NCBI RefSeq assembly: GCF_004801405.1
Contig: NZ_SSOB01000065.1
Span: forward strand, 1-42,810
Length of the DNA: 42,810 nucleotides
Direction: 5' to 3'
Origin: Cohnella fermenti
Lineage (GTDB): Bacteria; Bacillota; Bacilli; Paenibacillales; Paenibacillaceae
The position numbers were made by a program, and so were the translations under genes. The notes under the pieces were generated by a model. The model was not told where the DNA came from and did no database searches. It saw nothing but the letters and a program-made list of their open reading frames with translations. Each line of letters starts with the position of its first letter. The first letter of the stretch is position 1. Shown piece after piece: positions 7,820-16,334 of the stretch.

Positions 7820-8314
7820 TCAGCGGCGGGGAGGCGACCTGGACGGAAGGCCAGGCCGTTCTTCCCGGCGCATGAGCTGCATGGTAATGTCTTCGCGGGG
7901 CTGGAACGTATAGTCCGCCCGGAAGCCCGCCTTCTCGTACAAGGCGATCGCCGGCTTGTTGCGAACCTCCGCCGTTACGAGCCACGCCTTCCCTACAGGA
8001 TACGCGGCAAGTGCGTGATTCAGCAGCGCCGATCCGATTCCTCTCCGGAAGAACGCCGGATGGACCATCAGCTTGGCGATCGTCAGCTCCCGCGCACCCT
8101 CTTCGATCTCGATCGCGCCGGCGAGCTCGCCATCCTCATCCCTGGCTCCCCAGACGATTCCTCTTGAGACTCCTATCGTCTCGATCGTATCGCGAAGAGG
8201 CGGCAGGTCCGCCACTCCGATAAGCGCGGCTTCGACCCGGTAGGCGGCGTGCTGCAGGCTCCACAGCTCCTCCGCCGCGAAGCGGTCTTCCGTTCGAAGA
8301 AGCTCGATCCTCAT
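7820..8314 (-). CDS. GNAT family N-acetyltransferase
   Basis: 164 residues, ATG with GAGAAGGA upstream. GNAT fold: ELAGAIEIEEGARELTIAKLMVHPAFFRRGIGSALLNHAL, where VHPAFFRRGIGSAL is motif A (acetyl-CoA pyrophosphate loop, R/Q-x-x-G-x-G/A), followed by WLVTAEVRNKPAIALYEKAGF, the motif B helix N-x-x-A-x-x-x-Y-x-x-x-G-F. Substrate cannot be told. It lies between gatB and mgtC on the same strand; a hairpin downstream of gatB separates it from the gat genes. Confidence 0.88.
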   Translation of the reverse strand: MRIELLRTEDRFAAEELWSLQHAAYRVEAALIGVADLPPLRDTIETIGVSRGIVWGARDEDGELAGAIEIEEGARELTIAKLMVHPAFFRRGIGSALLNHALAAYPVGKAWLVTAEVRNKPAIALYEKAGFRADYTFQPREDITMQLMRREERPGLPSRSPPRR

Positions 8315-8344
8315 TGCGCATCCTTCTCTCTTGCGAATATAGAC

Positions 8345-8379
8345 GGAAGCGGCCTCCCCTATGCGGGGCTGCCGCTTCC
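8345..8379 (-). terminator. hairpin after gatB
   Basis: GGAAGCGGC (8345-8353) pairs with GCCGCTTCC (8371-8379), with CCCC/GGGG nested inside. It follows the gatB stop codon; no U-tract follows, so termination may be partial. Confidence 0.5.
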
Positions 8380-8386
8380 TGGCGAA

Positions 8387-9829
8387 TCAGGATCTCAGGC
8401 GATCCATCAGCATCTTGTTGACGAGTCCCGGGTTCGCTTTGCCCTTGGTCTCCTTCATGATCTGGCCGACCAGGAATCCGATCGCCTTGTCCTTGCCTCC
8501 GCGGAAGTCCTCGACCGATTGCGGGTTGGCGGCAATGACCTTGTCGACAATCGCGAGAATCGCCCCTTCGTCGCTGATCTGCACAAGGCCTTGCTCCTCG
8601 ACGATCGCTTGCGGCGCCTTGCCCGTCTCGATCATCGTCTTGAACACCGCCTTGGCGATCTTCGAGCTGATCGTGCCCTTCTCGATCAGGCCGATCATCT
8701 CGCCGAGCCCTTGGCCGGTTACCTTCGCCTGATCCAGCTCCAGGCCGTTCGCGTTCAGGTAGCCGAGCAGATCGCCCATGATCCAGTTCGCGGAAGCTTT
8801 CGCGTCGCTCGTATACTTAAGGCTCTCTTCGAAGAAATCCGCGAGCTTCATCGAGGAAGTCAGAACGCCGGCGTCGTAGGACGGCAGGCCGTACTGCTCG
8901 GCGTAGCGGGCCTGGCGGGCATCCGGCAGCTCCGGGATGGTGGCGCGGACCCGTTCCTGCCACTCCTTGTCGATGTGCAGGCGAACGAGGTCCGGGTCCG
9001 GGAAGTAGCGGTAGTCATGCGCCTCTTCCTTGCCGCGCATGCTGAACGTCTTCGCCTGGGCTTCGTCCCATCGTCTCGTCTCCTGAACGACTTCTCCGCC
9101 GCCGTCAAGAATCTCCGCTTGGCGGATCTGCTCGTATTCCAGGCCGCGCTGAACGCCGCGGAACGAGTTCATGTTCTTCAGCTCGGCGCGGATGCCGAAC
9201 TTCTCCTGCCCGTGCGGGCGCAAGCTGATGTTCGCGTCGCAGCGCATCGAGCCCTCTTCCATCTTCACGTCGGAGACGTCGCAGTAGAGCATGATGGCCC
9301 GCAGCTTCTCGAGGTAAGCCTTCGCCTCCTCGGGAGAGCGGATATCCGGCTCGGAGACGATCTCGACAAGCGGCGTGCCGACGCGGTTGAAGTCGACCAG
9401 GGAGCCGAGGCCGCCGCCCGTATGGGTCAGCTTGCCGGCATCCTCCTCCAGGTGAAGCCGCGTGATGCCGATGCGCTTCGTCTTGCCGTTCACTTCGATA
9501 TCGATCCAGCCGTTGCTTCCGATCGGCTGGTCGTATTGCGAGATCTGGTACGCCTTCGGCGAGTCCGGATAGAAGTAGTTCTTGCGGTCGAACTTGCACC
9601 ATTCGGCGATCTCGCAGTTGATGGCCATCGCGGCCTTCATCGCGTATTCGACCGCTTGGCGGTTCAGCACCGGCAGGACGCCGGGATGTCCCAGACAGAC
9701 GGGACAGGTATGGGTATTCGGCGGCGCTCCGAAGGACGTCGAGCAGCCGCAGAAGATCTTCGACTTCGTGTGCAGCTCGACGTGAACCTCCAGACCGACT
9801 ACCGTTTCATATGGGGCCAGGATGGACAT
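8387..9829 (-). CDS. gatB: Asp-tRNA(Asn)/Glu-tRNA(Gln) amidotransferase subunit B
   Basis: 480 residues from ATG 9829, which has GAGGAGGAG 6 nt upstream; the frame is open 21 codons further without support. Family landmarks: YETVVGLEVHVELHTKSKIFCGCS, NTHTCPVCLGHPG (metal-binding cysteines), RKNYFYPDSPKAYQISQYDQPI, RLHLEEDAGKLTH, DFNRVGTPLVEIVSEPD, MRCDANISLRP, ELKNMNSFRGV, and a C-terminal YqeY-like helical domain (ASANWIMGDLLGYLNANG onward) that grips the tRNA. GatB phosphorylates the mis-acylated Glu or Asp for amidation. Third gene of gatCAB. Confidence 0.97.
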   Translation of the reverse strand: MSILAPYETVVGLEVHVELHTKSKIFCGCSTSFGAPPNTHTCPVCLGHPGVLPVLNRQAVEYAMKAAMAINCEIAEWCKFDRKNYFYPDSPKAYQISQYDQPIGSNGWIDIEVNGKTKRIGITRLHLEEDAGKLTHTGGGLGSLVDFNRVGTPLVEIVSEPDIRSPEEAKAYLEKLRAIMLYCDVSDVKMEEGSMRCDANISLRPHGQEKFGIRAELKNMNSFRGVQRGLEYEQIRQAEILDGGGEVVQETRRWDEAQAKTFSMRGKEEAHDYRYFPDPDLVRLHIDKEWQERVRATIPELPDARQARYAEQYGLPSYDAGVLTSSMKLADFFEESLKYTSDAKASANWIMGDLLGYLNANGLELDQAKVTGQGLGEMIGLIEKGTISSKIAKAVFKTMIETGKAPQAIVEEQGLVQISDEGAILAIVDKVIAANPQSVEDFRGGKDKAIGFLVGQIMKETKGKANPGLVNKMLMDRLRS

Positions 9830-9923
9830 GCGTACTCCTCCTCGATTGTATTGCAGTATTGCAGCGCGTGTTGCGTAACGCGAATTGCTCAAGGCATATT
9901 GCTCAGTGCGATTCCCTTCGCGG

Positions 9924-11375
9924 TTACAGCTCGGCGCGAGCCTTGTGATGCTCGGTCGATCCTTCGTAGGCGTGGGCCGCTCTCAGCACGGTCGCCTCGT
10001 CGAACGGCTTGCCGATAATCTGCAGGCCGACCGGCATTCCGTCCGCGAATCCGCACGGCACGCTGATCGCCGGCACGCCGGCCAGGCTGACCGGAATGGT
10101 GCAGATATCGTTCAGGTACATCGTCAGCGGATCGCCGACCTGCTCGCCGATCGGGAACGCCGTCGTCGGAGCCGTCGGACCGACGAGGATGTCATACTTC
10201 TCGAACGCCTGGTCGAAGTCCTGCTTGATAAGCGTGCGGACCTGCTGCGCCTTCTTGTAGTAGGCGTCGTAATAACCGGAGCTCAGCGCATACGTGCCGA
10301 GCATGATCCGGCGCTTCACCTCCGCCCCGAAGCCTTCGCTGCGGGAGCGGCGATACAGATCGATCAGGTTGTCCGGATCGCTCGCGCGAACGCCGTAGCG
10401 AACGCCGTCGAAGCGTGCCAGATTGGACGATGCTTCCGAAGACGCGAGCAAATAATACGTCGCGATGGCGTAGTCCGTGTGCGGAAGGGATACTTCCTCC
10501 CAGACGGCGCCGAGCGCTTCGAATTGCTTCAGCGCCTCCATGACGCGGCTCTTCACTTCGGGATCGATGCCTGCCCCGAGGTATTCCTTCGGAACGCCGA
10601 TCCGCAATCCCTTCACGTCGCCGGTCAGTGCGGACGCGTAATCCGGAATGTCGACGTTCGCGGACGTCGAATCGCGCGAGTCGTGCCCGGCGATCGCCTG
10701 CAGCGCGAACGCCGCATCCTCGACGTTCTTCGTGATCGGGCCGATCTGGTCGAGCGAGGACGCGAAGGCGACCAGGCCGAACCGGGAGACAAGCCCGTAG
10801 GTCGGCTTAAGGCCGACGACGCCGCAATAGGCGGCCGGCTGGCGAATCGAGCCGCCCGTATCGGAGCCGAGCGCGTAATACACCTGGCCTGCCGCGACAG
10901 CCGCCGCGGAGCCGCCGCTCGAGCCGCCGGGAACGCGCGTCAGGTCCCACGGATTGCGCGTTACCTTAAACGCGGAGTTCTCGTTCGAGCCGCCCATCGC
11001 GAATTCGTCCATGTTCAGCTTGCCGATGATGACCGACTCGGCTTCGCGCAGCTTCGCAACCGCCGTTCCGTCGTAGATCGGGTTGTAGTTGGCCAGGAAC
11101 TTGCTGGCGCATGTCGTCCGCAGCCCTTCCGTCACCATGTTGTCCTTGACGCCGACGGGAAGCCCGTGGAGCAGACCGCGCTCGGCGGAGCCGCTCTCGT
11201 CGAGCTTGCGCGCTTCCGCGCGAGCCGCTTCCTCATTCAAGGTCAGGAACGCCCCGATCCGATCGTCCGTCCCCTCGATCCGGCGGAACGAGGCGTCGAC
11301 CAGCTCCGACACGGACAAGTCTTTATGTTGAAGGCGGTTATGGACTTCCGATAACCGCAGATCGAACAACGACAA
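9924..11375 (-). CDS. gatA: Asp-tRNA(Asn)/Glu-tRNA(Gln) amidotransferase subunit A
   Basis: 483 residues. Amidase-signature enzyme that releases ammonia from glutamine for the amidotransferase. The Ser-cisSer-Lys triad is visible: Lys in HGLPVGVKDNM, and the serines in VPGGSSGGSAAAVAAGQ and GSDTGGSIRQPAAYCG. Also present are GLKPTYGLVSRFGLVAFASSLDQIGP and the C-terminal NDICTIPVSLAGVPAISVPCGF. Length is normal. 112 bp separate it from gatC and 94 bp from gatB; both gaps hold small direct repeats (for example GGCTATCTGCA twice near 11430-11460) but no convincing terminator, so the three genes probably form one transcript. Confidence 0.97.
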   Translation of the reverse strand: MSLFDLRLSEVHNRLQHKDLSVSELVDASFRRIEGTDDRIGAFLTLNEEAARAEARKLDESGSAERGLLHGLPVGVKDNMVTEGLRTTCASKFLANYNPIYDGTAVAKLREAESVIIGKLNMDEFAMGGSNENSAFKVTRNPWDLTRVPGGSSGGSAAAVAAGQVYYALGSDTGGSIRQPAAYCGVVGLKPTYGLVSRFGLVAFASSLDQIGPITKNVEDAAFALQAIAGHDSRDSTSANVDIPDYASALTGDVKGLRIGVPKEYLGAGIDPEVKSRVMEALKQFEALGAVWEEVSLPHTDYAIATYYLLASSEASSNLARFDGVRYGVRASDPDNLIDLYRRSRSEGFGAEVKRRIMLGTYALSSGYYDAYYKKAQQVRTLIKQDFDQAFEKYDILVGPTAPTTAFPIGEQVGDPLTMYLNDICTIPVSLAGVPAISVPCGFADGMPVGLQIIGKPFDEATVLRAAHAYEGSTEHHKARAEL

Positions 11376-11487
11376 AATAATTCCTCCTTCTTATGTAGGC
11401 CTGCATTCGAATCAGACCTGTCAGCGTGCATGGCTATCTGCAATGGCTATCTGCACGGCTATGCGCTCCGGCGCCTTGAACTCGGCG

Positions 11488-11775
11488 TTATTCCAGAACG
11501 GCCGGCACCTTGATCTGCCCGTCCTCTTCGTCCGGCGCGTTCAGCAGCACCTTCTCGATCGACAGCGATTCGGCCACCTTGTCTTCGCGCATGACGTTCA
11601 CCATCGGACGCACGTGGCTCGTCGGCTCGATGCCGTCCGTATTCAGCTCGTTAAGCTTGTCCGCGTATTTAAGAATCGCGTTCAATTGGCCCGTGAATTG
11701 TTCCTTCTCGGCTTCCGTAAGGGCGAGTCGGGCCAGATTCGCAACGTGTTCCACGTCCTTGACCGTAATGCTCAT
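11488..11775 (-). CDS. gatC: Asp-tRNA(Asn)/Glu-tRNA(Gln) amidotransferase subunit C
   Basis: 95 residues, ATG with GGGGAGG 11 nt upstream. Small helical subunit that wraps GatA and stabilises the GatA-GatB complex. Family pattern: MSITVKDVEHVANLARLAL...EQFTGQLNAILKYADKLNELNTDGIEPTSHV, then MREDKVAESL and the C-terminal segment APDEEDGQIKVPAVLE. First gene of gatCAB, directly behind a sigma-A promoter. Confidence 0.96.
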   Translation of the reverse strand: MSITVKDVEHVANLARLALTEAEKEQFTGQLNAILKYADKLNELNTDGIEPTSHVRPMVNVMREDKVAESLSIEKVLLNAPDEEDGQIKVPAVLE

Positions 11776-11820
11776 GCTAAGTACTTCCTCCCCGTCTTCA
11801 TGTGTCCAATCATTCTAATT

Positions 11821-11849
11821 ATTATATCGGACAAGCGGATTTAACTCAA
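11821..11849 (-). promoter_or_regulatory. gatCAB promoter
   Basis: Minus-strand TTGAGT (11844-11849) and TATAAT (11821-11826, perfect) with a 17-bp spacer, about 45 bp before gatC. Confidence 0.75.
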
Positions 11850-11899
11850 TGAGGGCCGGTTGCCGCTCTCATCTCCCCCCTTGTTCAAGCCCATCGCCG

Positions 11900-12085
11900 C
11901 AACGAATATGATTTTTCACATTCATTTCGGCTGCGAGCGCCGGTTTTTGCGATTTCATATCATTTTTCACATATATCCGCCGCTAAACGGAGGTCCCCCC
12001 CTCTACGAATGCGATTTTTAGCATAAAATCGCGATTTCGCCGCCGTTCAATAAGATTTTATGTGAAATTTCGCATTGATGTTCGT
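11900..12085. repeat. four-unit 51/52-bp palindromic repeat array, copy 1
   Basis: Four 16-bp cores start at 11906 (ATATGATTTTTCACAT), 11957 (ATATCATTTTTCACAT), 12009 (ATGCGATTTTTAGCAT) and 12060 (ATGTGAAATTTCGCAT), spaced 51, 52 and 51 bp. The cores are degenerate versions of ATGTGATTTTTCACAT found in copy 2 near 18205 with the identical spacing series. The intervening ~35 bp are GC-rich and often begin with a TCATTTCG or TATCCGCC type segment. The array lies between the gatCAB promoter and the EAL gene. The rest of 11776-12459 (roughly 12090-12330) is GC-rich sequence with a direct repeat GGTCGGCGTTG and no gene that can be supported. Confidence 0.8.
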
Positions 12086-12459
12086 TCAGGATAGGGATGA
12101 GCAGGGAACATAACACCCAGCGGCGGTCGGAGTACGGTGTGGTCGAGGGTCGGCGTTGAGTTAATCGGTCGGCGTTGGTCGGGACGGCTTCTGCGCTGCG
12201 TGCAGGGTCAACAGGCCGAGCGGAGGCCGGAGAGCAATCGCGGTACACGAAGAGGGATGGCAGGGGAGGGCTGAAGTTCGCCTAGCCGGCTTCCAGGTGC
12301 CCGCTCCGTCGACCCGCGCCGCCAAGCAGCATGAGGTTCCTGAGCCCGAGGCGACCCCTTCCTGATTCATTCTCGCCGCTGCGGGGAATAATACAGATAC
12401 TGCCTTGCGCGTCTGTGCTTTGTTGTGCGTCAGTCCTTACATCCAAGGAGGAGATCGCC

Positions 12460-13587
12460 ATGCCCCGTTACCACGTATGCAACCGACACCTGCCGCTGCG
12501 AGACGAAGGGCTGCTCGAGCTGGCTTCCGACGACTTCGGCGCGCAAGCGCTGCTGGACGAGCTGGTCGGCCCTTCATCGTCCGCGCGAGACGGCGAGCAT
12601 CCGGTCTGGTCCGTCCCCTTCGCGCGGAACGAAGAGTTCCTGCGCCTCGTTAATGAGCTCGGACGGCGGACGGGCGACGCGGCGCGCGGCGCGCTGAGGT
12701 GCCGGATCACCTACGAGGAGGATGCGTCGCCGATCGCCGCCGCGCACACAGCCGAAGCGCCCGCTTACCCGGAAGCCGCCGAGACGGAAGAAGCCGAGCA
12801 CGACGGCTGGCTGCCGATCGGCTTCCTGCTGGCCAGCGTCGGCAGCCATTCGGTCGTCGATCTGATCGTCAATCGCAGGTTCGCCAGCCATATGCAGCCC
12901 ATCGTCCAGCCGAACGGCTCGCCCATCGGCTACGAATTCCTGCTGCGCCCGCTGCCCGAGCAGTCGCCGTTCCGGCCCGCAGAGCTGTTCGATGCCGCGC
13001 GCGAGGCCGGGCTGCACTCGTATCTGGACCGGGAAGCCCGGCTGTCCGCCATTCGACTCGCCGCAAGCCACCTGCCGGAGGGAGTCAAGAAGTTCATCAA
13101 CTTTCTTCCCTCGTCGCTGTACCGGCCGTCCGCTTGTCTGGAGGATACGTTCCGGGCGATCAAGGACAGCGGGATGGACCCCGCCGACTTCGTCTTCGAA
13201 GTCGTGGAGACGGAGCGGCTGGACAACAAGCGGCATCTGCTGGACGTCTTCGATGCCTACCGCAGCGAAGGGGTCCGGCTCGCGATGGACGACGTCGGGG
13301 AGCAGTTCGCCACCGTGGACGCGATGGAGGTGCTGCAGCCCGATTACGTCAAGCTCGACCGCAAGTGGATCGCAGACTGTCACCGCACCCCGGACAAAAT
13401 GAGGCATATCGACGATATCCTCGACCGGGTCTCCCGCTTCCACGGCGTTGTCTTGGCCGAAGGAGTCGAGAACGAGGGGGAGTGGCACTACTTGCGCCGG
13501 GCGGGGGTCCCGCTTCTGCAAGGGTATCTGTTCGGCCGTCCATCTCCGGTTCCCGTGCCAAGCGCTGCCGGGGTGGGAGTCCACTAA
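12460..13587 (+). CDS. EAL-domain protein (c-di-GMP phosphodiesterase or receptor)
   Basis: 375 residues from ATG 12460, preceded by AAGGAGGAG; the frame is open upstream without support. Residues 1-130 are of no recognised family and include an acidic Ala/Glu linker (EAPAYPEAAETEEAEHD). The EAL domain follows (about 137-370): MQPIVQP...GYEFLLRP replaces E-A-L by E-F-L but keeps the metal-binding Glu; then INFLPSSLY, FEVVETE, AMDDVG (the DD pair), DYVKLDR (Lys), LAEGVEN (Glu) and LLQGYLFGRP (Gln). With the metal and catalytic residues kept, hydrolysis of c-di-GMP to pGpG is plausible. No membrane segment, so cytosolic. A weak promoter candidate (TTCATT, 17 bp, TAATAC near 12370-12400) precedes it. 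Confidence 0.88.
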   Translation: MPRYHVCNRHLPLRDEGLLELASDDFGAQALLDELVGPSSSARDGEHPVWSVPFARNEEFLRLVNELGRRTGDAARGALRCRITYEEDASPIAAAHTAEAPAYPEAAETEEAEHDGWLPIGFLLASVGSHSVVDLIVNRRFASHMQPIVQPNGSPIGYEFLLRPLPEQSPFRPAELFDAAREAGLHSYLDREARLSAIRLAASHLPEGVKKFINFLPSSLYRPSACLEDTFRAIKDSGMDPADFVFEVVETERLDNKRHLLDVFDAYRSEGVRLAMDDVGEQFATVDAMEVLQPDYVKLDRKWIADCHRTPDKMRHIDDILDRVSRFHGVVLAEGVENEGEWHYLRRAGVPLLQGYLFGRPSPVPVPSAAGVGVH

Positions 13588-13610
13588 TCGCCGCATGACC
13601 GCAAACAGCC

Positions 13611-13666
13611 AAAATAAAACACCCGTCAGGTCCGCATGGCCGCGCCCTTCTCGGGTGTTTTATTTT
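13611..13666. terminator. bidirectional terminator
   Basis: AAAATAAAACACCCG (13611-13625) is the exact complement of CGGGTGTTTTATTTT (13652-13666). It separates the converging EAL gene and the small gene at 13680. Confidence 0.9.
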
Positions 13667-13679
13667 CCCCAACGTTGCC

Positions 13680-14054
13680 TTAGATCCACGCCTTCAGGTT
13701 AACCTGCCGGATAAAATCCTCGCGGGACTGCACGTCCTTCTCGCTCTCCGGGGTCGCCTCTTCGCCGCCGTTCATGATTCGCCGGAACAGCTCCTCGTTG
13801 TGCGTCGCCAGAGCGAAGTCGATCAGCGCCTCTCGCTCGATTCGGTCGGCCTCCAGGCTCAGCAGCGTCTCCTCGAGCTCGATGTCCTCGGCGGACACGT
13901 AGAACTGGCGATTCGCCTTGGGGATTCGCACGATATATTCAAATACGCTGTCCGCATTGCGATCGTACGCGATCACATACCCGTAGTCGCCGACGGGAAG
14001 ATTCTGTTCGTAGCGGTCGCCGACAACGACGATCTTCTCTCCCAGCTTAAACAT
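13680..14054 (-). CDS. small conserved-looking protein, unknown function
   Basis: 124 residues; ATG with AAGGGAAGG upstream. The N-terminal half reads as a small beta-barrel (FKLGEKIVVVGDRYEQNLPVGDYGYVIAYDRNADSVFEYIVRIPKANRQFYVSAEDIE), a layout seen in SH3/KOW-like modules. The C-terminal half is helical and charged (EETLLSLEADRIEREALIDFALATHNEELFRRIMN, ending VQSREDFIRQVNLKAWI). No signal peptide or membrane segment. Codon use and ribosome site support a real gene; no function can be assigned. Upstream, the 17-mer TAATGCTTCGATTCTAC occurs twice in tandem (from 14113). Confidence 0.7.
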   Translation of the reverse strand: MFKLGEKIVVVGDRYEQNLPVGDYGYVIAYDRNADSVFEYIVRIPKANRQFYVSAEDIELEETLLSLEADRIEREALIDFALATHNEELFRRIMNGGEEATPESEKDVQSREDFIRQVNLKAWI

Positions 14055-14215
14055 GGGGATTCACCTTCCCTTGGTAGCCGTGTGCTTCGATTGTACTATG
14101 CTTCTACTGTTGCTAATGCTTCGATTCTACTAATGCTTCGATTCTACTAGAGAATGGGATGGATTTCAAATAGGGAGAATAGAATCGATAGAAGGACCGC
14201 AAGAAGCAGGGGGCG

Positions 14216-15310
14216 TCAAGCGGTGAAGTGGCTGGCGTAAGAGATTTCCTTCTCCTGCTGCAGTCGATGGAACCGATCGATCTCCTCCCGGCGCTGGCGC
14301 TCGAACTCCTGCAGCCGCTCGGCCGGCACCGGCTCGCCCAGGTCGAGACGAAGCAGCAGCTCGGCCAGCACGTCCGCGTCCTTCAGCGCACAATTGATGC
14401 CGAACGCTCCGGTCGGACTCATCGTGTGGGCGGCGTCGCCCATAATGACGATGCCGTCCCGCGCCCACGTCTCGCTGTAGCTGCTGTACACCTTAAGCAG
14501 AATAAAATCGTCCCACGAGACGATATGCTGCCGCACGGCCGCTTCCAGATCGGGGTATTCGTCGATCAGTCTGCGAAGGAACGACTCGATCGGCCCCTTC
14601 CGCAGCGAAGAATACGAGTCCTCCGGAATGTTCCATCCAATCTGGATGTGCCCGCCCGCTTGCGTGAACAGGGAGATCGGCTGGTCCCCTGACAGAGCGT
14701 TGCGGATGACCGGCTCCCAAGCGTTTGGCTGCGGGATTTTGGCCCAGAGGAGGTCGAAGCCGTGCTTCGAGGCAACCGTGGGGATGCCGGCCCACTTGCG
14801 GATGAGCGAATGACGGCCGTCGGCCCCCACAACGACGGAGCTCTCAATCGCGATCTCTTCCCCGTTCTTAAGCGCTGCGATTCCGTTCGTCCGGCCTGCC
14901 GAATCGCGCCGAAGTCCCTTCGCCGCCGTGCCCATCAGAAGGCGGAACGAAGGGAGCCGCTTCGCCTGCTGCATAATCGCGCCAAGCAGGCTGCGCTGCG
15001 GAACGTGAATGCTCATATGAGCTTCCCCGGCCTCCTGATTCGGCAGCAGCACCTCCTTCGCCGCCCCCTTCTGCCAATACTCCACCCGCTTCATCGGGAG
15101 CAAGCCTTCCCGAACGACCTGGTCGAACAGCCCGTGCCGGACCAGAATGTCCTCTCCGTCCGCCGTCAGGTGCTCGCCCCGGAACTCCTTGTCGATGCGG
15201 ACATGGCGTTCGACCAGTACGACGGAGACGTTCCGCTTGGCCAGCAGATAGCCGAGCAGCGCTCCGCCCGGGCCGCCCCCGACGATGCAGACGTCCGCCC
15301 GAATCAGCAT
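14216..15310 (-). CDS. class A FAD-dependent monooxygenase
   Basis: 364 residues. Three flavin signatures of the UbiH/PHBH class: Rossmann ADVCIVGGGPGGALLGYLLAKRNVSVVLVE at the N terminus, the DG motif VVVGADGRHSLIRKWAG in the middle, and GIVIMGDAAHTMSPTGAFGINCALKDADVLAELL (GD motif) near the C terminus. Such enzymes hydroxylate aromatic or polyene substrates with NAD(P)H and O2; the substrate here is unknown. It lies 79 bp downstream of the GTP cyclohydrolase II gene on the same strand, with no obvious terminator between, so the two may be one operon with a shared product. Confidence 0.85.
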   Translation of the reverse strand: MLIRADVCIVGGGPGGALLGYLLAKRNVSVVLVERHVRIDKEFRGEHLTADGEDILVRHGLFDQVVREGLLPMKRVEYWQKGAAKEVLLPNQEAGEAHMSIHVPQRSLLGAIMQQAKRLPSFRLLMGTAAKGLRRDSAGRTNGIAALKNGEEIAIESSVVVGADGRHSLIRKWAGIPTVASKHGFDLLWAKIPQPNAWEPVIRNALSGDQPISLFTQAGGHIQIGWNIPEDSYSSLRKGPIESFLRRLIDEYPDLEAAVRQHIVSWDDFILLKVYSSYSETWARDGIVIMGDAAHTMSPTGAFGINCALKDADVLAELLLRLDLGEPVPAERLQEFERQRREEIDRFHRLQQEKEISYASHFTA

Positions 15311-15342
15311 TCGATTCTCCTGCCTTTCTTGTACGCTAAGGA

Positions 15343-15374
15343 TGATTGGGTGATTGGATGATTGGGTGATTGGA
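15343..15374. repeat. 8-bp tandem repeat between ribA-like and monooxygenase genes
   Basis: GATTGGGT and GATTGGAT alternate four times (15343-15374). The repeat lies in the short gap ahead of the monooxygenase start codon, a place where copy-number changes could alter the spacing between the two genes. Confidence 0.7.
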
Positions 15375-15389
15375 TTCCATGTGCAGGCT

Positions 15390-16133
15390 TTACGCCATCG
15401 CCCGCGATTCCTGCGGAATGTGCCCCGACTTCGCCACCTTCGTCGCCAAGTAGAAGCGGTTGTAGTCCGAGATGTCTCCCCACAGCGGAAGATGCCCGGC
15501 CGCGGCGAGCCCGCTTTGCCTCAAGGAGGCCAGCTTGCGCGGATTGTTCGTGATCAGCGTCACCGGACGGGAGCGGAGCGACTTCAGCACGCGAATCGGC
15601 TGCTCGTAGGAGCGGATATCGTCCTGGAAGCCGAGCGCCTCGTTCGCCTCAACCGTATCCAGCCCTTCCTGCTGCAGGATGTACGCCAGCGACTTGGAGA
15701 ACAGCCCGATGCCGCGGCCCTCGTGATGAGCAAGGTAGAAAAGCGCGCCGCTGCCGTGCTCGACGATCATTCGCAGCGACTGGCGGAGCTGATACCCGCA
15801 ATCGCAGCGTTTGCTGCCGAAGATGTCGCCGGTGTGGCAGATGCTATGCATCCGGACAAGCGCCTCGCGGGAGTTCGCGAAGTCCCCGTAGACGAGAACG
15901 GACGACTGCTGCAGGTCCGCCAGGTTCATCGCGGGAAGCGAGTCCAGGACGGATTCCTTCGTCGCATCGCCGTCCTTCAGCTCCAGCCACGTGTACCACT
16001 GGAATTCCGCCACCCGGTCCTCCATCTGAATCGGAAGCTTGACCGGGCCGACCAGAACGAGCTTGCGGTGGCCGGGATTGTCGAGCAGCGTCATTTTGTC
16101 CAGAAGGAGTTGCTTAATATCGTTAGAGATCAT
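15390..16133 (-). CDS. ribA: GTP cyclohydrolase II (stand-alone RibA type)
   Basis: 247 residues, ATG 16133. GTP cyclohydrolase II opens GTP to 2,5-diamino-6-ribosylaminopyrimidinone phosphate. Signatures: VRMHSICHTGDIFGSKRCDCGYQL (the three zinc cysteines C-x10-C-x-C), FYLAHHEGRGIGL, DTVEANEALGFQDDIRSY and TLITNNPRKL. The usual R before the H/Q-E-G-R-G motif is Ala here (YLAHHEG). About 55 extra residues precede the core, and there is no DHBP synthase domain, unlike the fused RibBA of Bacillus riboflavin operons. No FMN riboswitch was seen; instead a promoter with a palindromic operator precedes it. It may be an accessory copy serving a special pathway with the adjoining monooxygenase. Confidence 0.9.
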   Translation of the reverse strand: MISNDIKQLLLDKMTLLDNPGHRKLVLVGPVKLPIQMEDRVAEFQWYTWLELKDGDATKESVLDSLPAMNLADLQQSSVLVYGDFANSREALVRMHSICHTGDIFGSKRCDCGYQLRQSLRMIVEHGSGALFYLAHHEGRGIGLFSKSLAYILQQEGLDTVEANEALGFQDDIRSYEQPIRVLKSLRSRPVTLITNNPRKLASLRQSGLAAAGHLPLWGDISDYNRFYLATKVAKSGHIPQESRAMA

Positions 16134-16225
16134 GCTGGATCACCTGCGTTCATTGGTCTGGAAGTTCATGCGAAGCTCTTGCGCCTTCATTCGGACGCAG
16201 CCTGGGACAATTGAGGACGATTATC

Positions 16226-16272
16226 ACTTACATAATGTAAGTTAGTGTATATTAATTATGAACCACTGTCAA
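16226..16272 (-). promoter_or_regulatory. ribA-like promoter with palindromic operator
   Basis: Minus-strand TTGACA (16267-16272, perfect) and TACACT (16244-16249), 17 bp apart. Immediately downstream, over the expected start of transcription, lies ACTTACATAATGTAAGT (16226-16242), a perfect 8-1-8 inverted repeat. Position and symmetry are those of a repressor site (MarR, HxlR and PadR dimers bind such sites). Transcript leader about 100 nt. Confidence 0.75.
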
Positions 16273-16334
16273 GCACCGGGGAAAATACACCAGAGAAGCT
16301 CGCGCGAACCAGAGAGGAGTGTGGATGGGGGAGG

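Noticed and set aside
8249..10018. Long plus-strand open frame of 589 codons over gatB
   Set aside because: It is antisense to a fully conserved gatB, has no ribosome site and is Arg/Leu/Ala-rich with no motif, as expected of a shadow frame in GC-rich DNA.
11900..12085. CRISPR-like pattern (16-bp core every 51-52 bp)
   Set aside because: The intervening sequences are related to one another and to those of copy 2, cores are too short and degenerate, and no cas gene is near.
12161..12370. 69-codon minus-strand frame in the gap before the EAL gene
   Set aside because: No ribosome site, no conserved motif, atypical composition; treated as non-coding.
16134..16260. FMN riboswitch before the GTP cyclohydrolase II gene
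   Set aside because: None of the conserved RFN-element blocks can be found in the leader; a promoter plus palindromic operator explains the region.
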